From Hydnum rufescens UP504 (taxonomy: Eukaryota; Basidiomycota; Agaricomycetes; Cantharellales; Hydnaceae), in assembly GCA_014904985.1 (NCBI GenBank), contig MU128986.1, positions 163,197 to 227,196 on the forward strand: 64,000 nt of DNA, in the 5' to 3' direction. The first letter of the stretch is position 1, and the number at the start of each line of letters is the position of its first letter. Shown one piece after another: positions 35,770 to 46,000 of the stretch. The position numbers were made by a program, and so were the translations under genes. The notes under the pieces are model-generated. The model searched no databases. It was not told the DNA's origin and saw only the letters and a program-made list of their open reading frames with translations.

Positions 35770-36145
35770 TGTTGGAGTAAAAATAAAGAGTTAATTATGT
35801 AATCAGCCCGAAGTGGCAATATCCCCTATATGGACTTAACGCCGTATCAAGCGCGACTCCCCTACCACCCTCTTATGGTAATAATATACCTAAGAGAACG
35901 TTCTATATCTTTCTTGTTGATGCTAGTAGTATAGCCGAACATTCTACTATTCTCATGTAGTTTCTTTAATGTCTTGTACATAGTATAAAAGGGCGAGCTT
36001 GAGCTCGCCTACAGATCTAAGGACTCTAATAATAATATCCTTCCTGCTAATTCACCCGAGCAACTAGGGCTCTCCGGTCTACCGAATTCGCTCACGTCTG
36101 CTTAGTCATCAGGGGAAATACATTCTCATCCGTAGCCTCACACAA
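35770..36145 (+). mobile_element. Solo LTR, family A (CpG-rich copy)
   Basis: Begins TGTTGGAGTAAAAATAAAG and ends around CCTCACACA, flanked by GGACC on both sides (35,765-35,769 and 36,146-36,150). It has a TATAAAA box followed by a perfect hairpin GGCGAGCT-TG-AGCTCGCC. A second copy lies at 58,089-58,460. No internal retrotransposon sequence is attached. The TGTTGG start is common in copia-type LTRs, but the family cannot be fixed. Confidence 0.8.
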
Positions 36146-36404
36146 GGACCACCACGGCATTATGTCGGCGGCTTCCTAATGAGCATAGTTCAGGATTGAC
36201 GGTTGACCACATTGGCCACGGGATTGACGACTCCACAAGTCAGGCTGCGCAGAAAGTCTTTCTTTTCGGAGCAGGCCCGGCCGGCCCGAGCGACACGCGC
36301 CGGCTAACCATTTCTGAAAGAGCAATACAAAGTACTGTTCCTGACCCCTCGTGGTCATAAATTGATCCCCGCTTCCTCTATTTGTACTGGTCCAACACAC
36401 CACC

Positions 36405-36461
36405 GCCCATCATCTTTAAACGTCTGGGCAATCCATCCGTTAGAGCGCCCTCTCACACATC
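36405..36461 (+). promoter_or_regulatory. Conserved upstream block of NLR3
   Basis: CATCTTTAAACGTCTGGGCA plus ATCCATC before the ATG is shared with NLR2 and partly with NLR1. A second shared piece, CTAACCATTTCTGAAAGAGC, lies about 150 bp further upstream. Confidence 0.5.
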
Positions 36462-39400
36462 ATGGCATCCAAAGGCCCGCTGAACTCAGCGGACATGCAC
36501 AAAGTGTATATTTCAGGTATGCAATCTAGTCCTTACAAGCCAGCAATTCGCATCGAACCAACCTATTTGGCCCTCGCAACAGAGGCTAGATATAGCAGCC
36601 ATCTTCTACATGCATCGAAACAATATCGCCTTGACTTCACTATACAGCCCCCTGCCACCGTCCTTGGACTTCGTTCCCCCAAGTCACGGTACGTCAAAGC
36701 AGCACATGAGACCGTGACGTGGAAGGATCCCTTCGGGCATGAGTTGTAGGTCTCTCCTTCACGCACGCATACTCCGTCGCCCTCCATTCACGTTGTTTCG
36801 GCAGCACGGTGACACCAATACCTATCGATTGCAGAGCGGTCATAAATTTGCGCGAGGATCGTTTTGGGCGTTCCGGGCGAATCGTTGCATCGTATACTTT
36901 GGATCTCTCCTCTGCAACGGACAAAGGTGAACATGATCAAGTTTATCTTAAAAGACGGCCACGCTCACCCTTAGTCTTTATCCTTGCAGAGATACGCCTC
37001 GATTTGAAGGATGATGGGAACGACAAAGTCGGAGACTTGACAATCTGTGTGGCATCCTCTCTTGCGTCCCCTATTGATGCTATCGAGAGTGCCAACCGGG
37101 CCTCCCAGAAGCTAGGTCCCGGACTAACCAGGGTCAACGACGCCAGTCAAGGTATTGCCACGGTTGCAACACAAATCAAACCAGCTTGGCAGTCCTTGTT
37201 GACTCGCCTTGAAGCTCTTGTGAAGATTGCCGATACGGTCGCCGAGGCATGTTTCACCCCGAATTACCTGTGTCTCACGACCGCTAAGAAGTGTTTACAA
37301 CAAAACAGGTTCACCCCTGGATCAAGGTAGCATGGGGAGTTGTCTCAGCAGCGTATAACGTACGATTAGACTCAGATTGTGTATCGTTACGGTCTATGAC
37401 TGATGTCCCATTAGATCGCTTCCGACCAGAGTGCCCGAGACGCCAAAGTGATGAGTTTAGTCCAGATTATGGCGGATAGCTGCTCCTTTGCCGATGAAGC
37501 CGAGGGGCTGAAGAGGCGCTCAGAAAGAGATCGAGACATCATCAACCAAATACTGCGCCAAGTAATGGAGTGTGCGTATTTCATTCGAGACTATTGCAAC
37601 AAGTCCTTCGGTATGTGGAATCTCGCATGTTCTACTTAATCCTAGACTGATCAATATGGGCCACAGTCAAACGCATCGTAGAGAACACAGTTTCTCCTAT
37701 GGACGCAAGGATCGATGACTACAAGGGGACCCTGGAGACTCTCCGACAGAATCTAGTCGATCATGTGAACATACAATGCTCCGTCATTATACATCGCGTC
37801 TTAGATGTCGGGAATGAAGTCCGTAAGTGCTTGAACGTCATCGGTCAAAAACCCGCGTTCTGAGATGGTCCACAGGGGACTGGCAGGTACTCAGCGAAAT
37901 AAAATATGCCCCAGAGGCCCATCACGCTCTAGATAATGCGTGCTTACCGGGCACGCGTACCGAGATTATTGACACCATTGTGTGCTGGGCTCTTGGGGGG
38001 AATCCGCCGTCGTCCGATCCGAGCAGCCCGATAACGTTGAGCTCCAACGAATCATCTCGTGTCCTTTGGTTCTGCGGCACGGCGGGTGCAGGGAAATCAT
38101 CCATCCTTCGCTCATGTGCGAAACGCGTTTCTGAGCATGAACGCAAGGGCTCGTACTACGGCTTTGACAAAAATCAGCCTCTTGCAAACCTTACGAACCT
38201 GTTCAGTACGATCGCTCGAGACCTCGCGGAACGTGATGACTCCCGGAAGCAACGACTGATCAATGTGATCAAGAACGACATCGAGATACGAACAAGCGGT
38301 CACTGCAAAGTACAATTCGAGCACTTCATCGTTGCATCGTTCGAGGATGAGAAGGCCGCGGGGAAGACCGTTGTTTTCATCGATGCATTTGACGAGTCTG
38401 GGGATGTCCCGGCTCGCGCCGACGCACTCGCCATTCTAACAAAGCGAGCCTCAGAATTCCCTCCGGGTCTTCGAATCGTAGTTACCTCGAGATATGAAGA
38501 CTATATCCAAGAGGCATTGCGGGCTCCGCTGCCACCCGGAGTGGACGTCATCCTGGTGGACGAGATTCCAGCTGATCAGACATCGGGCGATATTGCGAAA
38601 TATGTGTACAGTGAATTCAAGAATGAATTCCGAAAGAAGCACGAGATGCAGCTGAGGGATCTCATTCGGAAGGCTGGAACGTCCTTTCAGTGGGCTGCTA
38701 CCGCCTGCCGCTTCATTCGCGATAGGAAAGCTGGTGTGCGTCCGGAGGAGCGGATTGCGAAGGTGCTGAGTAGTGATGACAGGCTGTATGGGCTCTATAG
38801 CACCGTTATGAAAGCGCACTGTGATCCATCGATGGAGACAGAAGTAACACGAGTCAAGTCGATCCTAGGCCGAATCATATGCGCTCAGGAGCCATTGTCA
38901 TTCCAGGCCCTAGTGCACCTAATTCCACCCAACTCTATCCTCACTCCAGATGACCCTGAGGACAAGGAGCTACAACGAGGGATTTTGAAACATCTTGGCT
39001 CGCTCCTTAGTGGTACTCACAGTGACCATGACCCCATCATGCCTCTCCACTCATCTTATCGCGATTTCTTGTGTGACCCAGAGCATAACGAAGATTTCTG
39101 GATCAACAAAGATGAAGCAAATCAGGACATGGCCGTGGCATGCTTCTGCATCATGGACCAGAGCTTAAAATTCAATATCTGTGAAATTCCGACGTCGTTC
39201 CTTTGCAATGCCGACATCCCCAACATTAAGGATCTCCGGGAAAAGCACATCCCTTCTCATCTGCATTATGCTTGTCGATTCTGGGGTGTCCATGTGTCTG
39301 CGACACTGAGTGGCGAGTTTGCTCAGAAATGCATGAAGTCATTCTTTCAGAAGGACTTCCTGCACTGGTTGGAAGTGATGAGTGTTATGGATACCTCCCC

Positions 39401-41882
39401 TCAAATTGCATTAGCCTCTCTTAGTGCCTCTCATGTAAGCATGGCTCCAATTTGAGTCCATGCTGAAGCAGTGGACTGATTCATAACATGCATTCCCCAG
39501 ATTCCTGTGGACCTTGTTGACCTGCAACAGGATGCCATGCAATTCATCTTGATGTTTGCAAGTGCCATTGCAACAAGCATGCCTCACATCTACCTCTCTG
39601 GTCTGACATTTGCTCCCATTTCATCCCTGCTATATCAGAGATGGCAAGGTGAATTTCCAGGAGTTGGAAAACTTGTTCAGGGACAACTTCAGGACTGGCC
39701 AAATATCATGCTGATATTAGAAGGACACCAGTCTGCTGTATTATCAGTTGCTTTCTCTCCTGATGGGAAGCAGATTGCTTCTGGCTCCTGGGACAAGACC
39801 ATCCGACTCTGGAATGTGGAGACAGGTGTGAGCATTGGCCAGCCTATGAAAGGGCATCATGATTCCATCAGGTCAATTGCTTTCTCCCCTGATGGGAAGC
39901 AGATTGCTTCTGGCTCTGATGACAAGACCATCCAACTCTGGAATGTGGAGACAGGTGTGAGCATTGGCCAGCCAATGGGAGGGCATCATGATTACATCAG
40001 GTCCATTGCTTTCTCCCCTGATGGGAAGCAGATTGCTTCTGGCTCTGATGACATGACCATCCAACTCTGGAATGTAGAGACAGGTATGAAGATTGGCCAG
40101 CCAATGGAAGGGCATCATGATTCCATCAGGTCAATTGCTTTCTCCCCTGATGGCAAGCAGATTGCTTCTGGCTCTAAGGACAAGACCATCCAACTCTGGA
40201 ATGTGGAGACAGGTGTAAGCATTGGCCAGCCAATGGAAGGGCATCATGGGGGCATTGGGGCCATTGCTTTCTCCCCTGATGGCAAGCAGATTGCTTCAGG
40301 CTCTGATGACAAGACCATCCAACTCTGGAATGTGGAGACAGGTGTGAGCATTGGCCAGCCCATGGAAGGACATCATGATTGGATCTGGTCCATTGCTTTC
40401 TCCCCTGATGGGAAGCAGATTGCTTCTGGCTCTGATGACAAGACCATCCAACTCTGGAATGTGGAGACAGGTGTGAGCATTGGCCAGCCAATGGAAGGGC
40501 ATCATGATTACATCAGGTCCATTGCTTTCTCCCCTGATGGCAAGCAGATTGCTTCTGGTTCTCATGACAATACCATAAGACTCTGGAATGTGGAGGCACA
40601 TGCAAGCATTGGCCAGCCAGTGGAAGGGCATCATGATTCCATTTTGTCCATTGCTTTCTCCCCTGATGGCAAACAGATTGCTTCTGGCTCTGCAGACAAC
40701 ACCCTCCAGCTCTGGAATGTGGAGACAGGTGTGAGCATTGGCCAGCCCATGGAAGGGCATCATGATCAGATCTGGTCCATTGCTTTCTCCCCTGATGGGA
40801 AACAGATTGCTTCTGGCTCTGATGATGGGACCATCCAACTCTGGAATGTGGAGACAGGTGTGAGCATTGGCCATCCAATGGAAGGGCATCATCATTACAT
40901 CAGGTCCATTGCCTTCTCCCCTGATGGCAGGCAGATTGCTTCTGGCTCTCATGACAAGACCATCCAACTCTGGAATGTGGAGACAGGTGTGAGCATTGGC
41001 CAGCCCATGGAAGGGCATCATGATCAGATCTGGTCCATTGCTTTCTCCCCTGATGGGAAACAGATTGCTTCTGGCTCTGATGATGGGACCATCCGACTCT
41101 GGAATGTGGAGACAGGTGTGAGCATTGGCCATCCAATGGAAGGGCATCATCGTTACATCAGGTCCATTGCTTTCTCCCCTGATGGGAAGCGGATTGCTTC
41201 TGGCTCTGATGACAAGACCATCCAACTCTGGAATGCAGAGACAGGTGTGAGCATTGGCCAGCCTATGGAAGGGCATCATGGTTGGATTAGGTCCATTGCT
41301 TTCTCCCCTGATGGGAAGCAGATTGCTTCTGGCTCCGATGACACAACTGTCCAACTGTGGAATGTGGAGACAGGTGTGAGCATTGGCCAGCCAATGGAAG
41401 GGCATCATAATTCCATCACCTCTATTGCTTTCTCCCCTGATGGGAAGCAGATTGCTTCTGGCTCTGATGACAAGACCATCCGACTCTGGAATGTGGAGAC
41501 AGGTGGCATTGGCCAGACAATGGAAGGGCACCATAATTGCATCTTGTCCATTGCTTTCTCACCTGATGGCACCCAGCTCACTTCTGGCTCTAAGGACAAC
41601 ACTCTCAACAGTTTACAATTGTCCATGGCAGTGTCCAAACACATCCTCCAATACCCAGTCCATCTATTCCCACTCCCACCATCCCACTTTCAACTTGATG
41701 ATGGATGGATTTTGGGACCCAATCATGAACTTATTCTCTGGGTCCCTGCTGCCTACCATGCCTTTCTATGGCACCCTCACTGCCACATCATTGGGAATCC
41801 CAACAGTACTGAGATTGATTTTCAGCACCTGAAGTGTGGCAAGGAGTGGGCACTATGTCACCATGAACCATCAGAGAAGTAG
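36462..41882 (+). CDS. NLR3: C2-like / helical / NACHT / WD40 STAND protein
   Basis: Nine exons: 36462-36516, 36583-36742, 36805-36926, 36990-37246, 37309-37359, 37415-37610, 37667-37822, 37876-39434 and 39501-41882 (4,938 nt, 1,645 aa). The domain order is as in NLR1. Walker A is GTAGAGKSS at about 400-408 and Walker B is VVFIDAFDE. About 925-1,560 holds 15 WD40 units of 43 aa, the last one degenerate, and the tail has LDDGWILGP. The units are nearly identical to each other, far more than in NLR1. Two splice features are unusual: intron 4 has a GC donor, and the acceptor of intron 6 used in NLR1/NLR2 (GATCAG) is GATCAA here. The next in-phase AG, 12 nt downstream, keeps the frame but removes AWAA-type residues. 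The WD40 exon and what follows are CpG-poor. The role is inferred as an intracellular recognition switch. Confidence 0.9.
39722..41605 (+). repeat. 129-bp near-identical WD40 repeats of NLR3
   Basis: Fourteen regular units plus a degenerate fifteenth, period exactly 129 bp (for example 39,854 to 39,983). Outside a few codons the units are almost the same at DNA level. Two adjacent two-unit blocks, 40,757-41,014 and 41,015-41,272, are close copies and mark a recent 258-bp duplication. Confidence 0.95.
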
Positions 41883-42685
41883 ATGATGCACATATTTGTA
41901 ACAATTAACCAGTACAGTCCATGTTTCAGTTCACAATTTCACATTTCAGCAAAAATCACCAAATACTATTTGATATGTATCTTGTTTGCCTCAGCAGGCA
42001 TTGGGATATCCACTACAATATCCAAGGGCCAGGAAATCTCCCTTCCCATGTAGTGGGATGGATGGTGAATGTTTTCTTCACCATGGCAGGAGTTTAAGGA
42101 TCACCATGATGGGGCACTGACACCCACCATGAAAGTTAACTAATTAGGTGGTACCCAATGAGGCCAGGACTCCATCTATTAGTCCTAGACCCTTAGATGC
42201 ACACCATCTATTGCAGGGATGGTGGATAAAACAATTCCCAAACACACTGCTATTATTCACCTGTTCCATGGGTATGGTCAATGGTGCCACTGGAAGCAGT
42301 GTTGCATTTGGGCTCAACATCTGCAGAACTTGATTCATGAGGTTTGGGTCCTTGGGGCTTGGAAGACTGAAAATGTGAAAGAGAGTACTCTGAGGTTGAT
42401 TGAATTTGTGGATCTCATCATGAAGGGTTGTAGGCCATGATCCCCTTGATGCCTGGGCCCAAAGGTGAGGCTGGACAAACTTGCTCAATCTGAGGTTGCT
42501 TGCATTCCAGAGTGAGATATTGCTGAACAAAGTTGAGAAAATACTGTACCAGGCAGCTCCACATGGGTGACTTCATGCTGAGGTGTAAAAAAAAAGAAAC
42601 AAGGATTGGATTCAGTTGTAAATAGTGGGCAGGAGCTAGAACATACATAGCAGGAGAGTTGAGCAGAGATGGTTCACTGCTGGGG
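41883..42685. repeat. NLR downstream module, copy D4 (truncated, CpG-depleted)
   Basis: Follows the NLR3 stop like D1 and D2, but lacks about 1 kb in the middle and is cut by the gypsy element at 42,686. Compared with D1, many CG positions read TG or CA, for instance GGACGAACTG versus GGACAAACTT. Confidence 0.75.
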
Positions 42686-43218
42686 TGTCAGAGTTCACCC
42701 ATTTCCCAGGTAACTCTGATTTTGGTTCTGGTCTGTTTCCAATTTGTCCCCACCTCCATTTCATTTCCCCTGCATTTCCCTTGCTTCCAGTTTCCACATG
42801 CTTACCCCTGGCCCTGTTCCTGTTCCTCCTACTTTCCCATCCCCTGCCTGTTCCTACCTCCTGCCCACCCCCCTCCTGTGCCTTCCCCCCTGTAACCACC
42901 TCTTGTTAAGTGATCAATCCCCCATAGTATAGGAACCATGTATAAGTAGTCCAGTGGCAGCATCCAGAGACCCAGCTTTGGTCTCTCAGGATTTCCACTT
43001 CCACTCCAGACCACAGCTCTGAGTGCTTTCCTAAGGACCACTGTGCTCATTTCCATCTAGACCCTTCCAGGCTGCAGGACCTCTTCTCCATTCCCCTGTC
43101 TCTTACTATCTCACTCTTGCACAGATTCATTTGGACTTGGCCAGACCTACACTGGACTTAGTTGGATTTATTTGTGTTTACATTTGCTTGGTGCCCTTGT
43201 CACAGTGTGGCCCTGACA
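42686..43218 (+). repeat. Probable 5' LTR of the gypsy element
   Basis: Starts TGTCAGAGTTCACCC and ends GTGTGGCCCTGACA, so the ends TGTCA and TGACA are inverted. It contains a TATAAGTAG promoter-like motif near 42,949. It lies directly before gag and interrupts module D4. No second full copy exists in the window, so the borders are an inference. Confidence 0.55.
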
Positions 43219-43236
43219 GAAGACCAAAGCTCTCTC

Positions 43237-44255
43237 ATGAGCCCACCATCTGGATTGCTCAGCACTGCTGATTTCCCACCCACTCCTCACTCTGAAATGT
43301 CCAACAGTGCTCCAGTAGCCATCACTGTGGACCACCTCCAACACCTCCTCACTCAACTCCAACAACAAAATGCTGCCCTCCAAGAAGAACTGGACAACAT
43401 GTGGAACCAAGGGACACATGTCACAGGCTTTGTATCTGCTGTAGTTCAGCAGACCCTCCAACAACACCCCCCACCTACCCAATCCACTCATGAGGCCAAG
43501 GGGGCAGACCCCAACCCATTCTTGGGAGATTGGAAGAAGATGGAAAGTTTCCTGTGCTCTGTCTGGCTAAACATTGCCCTCCAGCCCAGAGTCTACCCCA
43601 CAGAGCTGCACAAGATCCTATACACCCTCTCCTGGATGAAGGATGGAACTGCCAGAGCATGGGCAGAAAGCCTCTCCACCTCTTTCCTGGACCCCAAGAC
43701 TCACAACCCATATGAGACCTTCAAGGAGTTCCTGGTTGCCTTCGAGAGTGCCTTTGAAGAGCCAGATTGAGAGTTCACTGCTTGCTCCCAGCTTTGGAAC
43801 CTGAAGCAAGCAAAGATGTCTGCCAAGACACTGCACACTTCAATGCTTTGGCAGGATGGACTGGCTTCAGAGAAGAGGCCCTTATCAACATGTACCAATA
43901 AGGGACTCAAAAAATGTTTACTGGGGAAAATGCACCTCAGTGACCTGCTGGAGACCCTTGGAGGATGGTGGGACATGGTGTGCTGGTTGGACAACCTATA
44001 CCTCCAGTTCTGACAGGCCACAGCAGGCATGAACCACTATGCACTGAGGAACCCTCCAATGCCCACAGAGAAGCCCCAGACAGCACCCCTGTCCCCAGGC
44101 CAACCCCAGCACCTCCCATGGCCACACCTTCCTCATCAACTTCATTCACCTCCATGGACATAGATTCCACATGGAAGCAGGAGGCACAATGGTGTTACAA
44201 CTGTCAGGAGCTGGGACACATCTCTTGTGACTGCCCACACCCATGCAAGCCATGA
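43237..44255 (+). pseudogene. gag, broken
   Basis: From an ATG at 43,237 the frame runs MSPPSGLLSTADFPP, then a Gln-rich coiled-coil-like part (LQHLLTQLQQQNAALQEELD) and a capsid-like region (FLGDWKKMESFLCSVWLNIA). It meets a TGA at 43,768-43,770 (PD*EFTA) where relatives would have Arg. Later frames give a CCHC zinc knuckle, CYNCQELGHISCDC, near 44,190-44,240. The protein would package the element RNA; here it is non-functional. Confidence 0.8.
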
Positions 44256-44579
44256 CAATTCATCCAGGTAATGCAAGACATCAGAGCAATTGTCCACAAG
44301 GAACTATAGAAGCTGCTCCCACCTGCTAAGGACATGCTGGAACCCTCAGGATCAACTCCACAGGGTTTTCCCAATGGTCAGCAGTGAAGGATGCATCCTG
44401 CCTGACCAACAGATTCACCCCTCTCCAAAACTGTACATACAGAATCAGAAATGACATGTTTTTCTCCAATGATGAGTGATGATTCTGAAAACATATCCAC
44501 CTATACCAACCCAGTCCATAATCCCCCACCCTCAATCCACCTCCTTTCCAAAGACCCTAGATGAGCCACTGAAGTCAAG

Positions 44580-44813
44580 GTGAAAATCCAATCACCCTGG
44601 ACTGGAACCATCTGTGCTGGGACTGCTCTACTGGACTCTGGAGCAACCAGGATGTTCATGGACCTAGCCTTTGCAAAGAAAAATGGGCTAGACATATGGC
44701 TGCTTGCCTGCCCCATCCCAGTCTACAATGTTGATGGAATGCTCAATGAGATGGGGTCTGTCCATGAAGAAGTAGAGGTCATCCTCTGGATTGGTGACCA
44801 CCAGAATGGGTAG
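44580..44813 (+). pseudogene. Retropepsin-like protease fragment
   Basis: Contains GTALLDSGATRMFMDLAF, with the DSG active-site triad of retroelement aspartic proteases. The frame ends at a TAG at 44,811-44,813. Further pol sequence runs on brokenly to the insertion at 44,979. Confidence 0.75.
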
Positions 44814-45002
44814 TGTTCTCCATGATTGGACTGGGCAAAACCAAGTTGACCATAGGGCACACCTGACTCCACCACCACAACCTGGAAATTGACTGGACAA
44901 CAGGGAAGCTTATGTGGACCCATTGCCTGTCTGACTGCTGTGCAATGATCCACAGAATATGGAATACAGAATGCCAATCACCTAATGCACCCTCAAAATA
45001 GT

Positions 45003-45048
45003 ACCTCTTAGGTGGTTTGAGTTTGCATCTGCAAACCACCTAAGAGGT
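45003..45048. repeat. Subterminal hairpin
   Basis: ACCTCTTAGGTGGTTTG and its exact reverse complement, 17 bp each, are separated by a 12-nt loop. The mirror copy sits at about 52,959-53,004 in the other arm. Such hairpins near transposon ends could be protein-binding sites. Confidence 0.8.
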
Positions 45049-45777
45049 GTTCTGAGTATAGGCATGTCTAAGACATGCCTGAGGGGTATTTTTGGGGAAT
45101 TTTTTTTCTAAGTTCACTATATAGACATGTCTAAAATAGCCTGCTGCAGGCACCACCCAGGAGGGTTTGTTCACTGGCTGGAGAGTGTTACAGGTCTAAT
45201 TTAGGCATGTCTAATAAGATATTTTCTGGAGCCTTAGAGGTGTCTATCATCCTTACTGTGTGTCTACTGGTGTGTAAATCAACATTTTGAGCCCAAGACC
45301 TCTGGTGGCAGTACTAATAGGTGTCTAATGTTGTCTAGATCCAATAATAATCCAATAATAATGGTGCTATTGTGGATGCATGTCTACTAGTGTCTAAATT
45401 AGAACAAAGGCATCTGCTCAGGGGGAGATCATTAGATGGTGTCTAATGGTGTCTAATTCAACACTTGTGGTACTCTTGTGGATGTGTGCACAGTAATGTC
45501 TAAATCAAACTTCTTGGCATAAGGGCCCCTGCTCAGGTGACATCATTAGGTGGTGTCTAATGGTGTCTAAATCAAACATTTTGACATAAAGGCACTTGCT
45601 CAGGTTGCAGTACTAAGAGATGTCTAATGGTGTCTAGATCAATAATTGTGGGGCCATTGCAGATGTGTGTCTACTAGTGTCCAAATCAAAACAAAGGCAA
45701 CTGCTTGGACAACATCATTAGGTGTCTCATGGAGTCTAATGCTGTCTAAATCAATAGTTGCTCCTGTGCATGTCTGT

Positions 45778-46000
45778 CTACTAGAGATGTCTAGAGATGT
45801 CTAGGCATGTCTAGACATGTCTTGGCATGTCTAGAGATGTCTCAGCATGTCTAGACATGTCTATAGTCATGTCTGGTCATGTCTAGTCATGTCTAGTCAT
45901 GTCTAGTCATGTCTAGACACATCTAGTCATGTCTATAGTCATGTCTAGACATGTCTAGTCATGTCTATAGTCATGTCTAGACATGTCTAGACAAGGAAAG
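45778..46000. repeat. ATGTCTAG tandem array
   Basis: About twenty tandem copies of 8-14-bp motifs such as ATGTCTAGAC and AGTCATGTCT. Looser TGTCTA motifs are also scattered from 45,060 to 45,780. The array is present only in the left arm. Confidence 0.85.

Noticed and set aside
35770..36145. Promoter of NLR3 provided by the LTR
   Set aside because: Its TATA box points toward NLR3, but the conserved NLR upstream block lies between and is shared with copies that have no LTR; no evidence of use.
40296..41534. 412-aa minus-strand frame opposite the NLR3 WD40 repeats
   Set aside because: It is the antisense shadow of a 129-bp in-frame repeat; the same pattern occurs opposite NLR1 and NLR2.
39722..41605. 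Regular direct repeats that could suggest a CRISPR array
   Set aside because: Units are 129 bp, contiguous and coding; the variable parts are single codons, not spacers.
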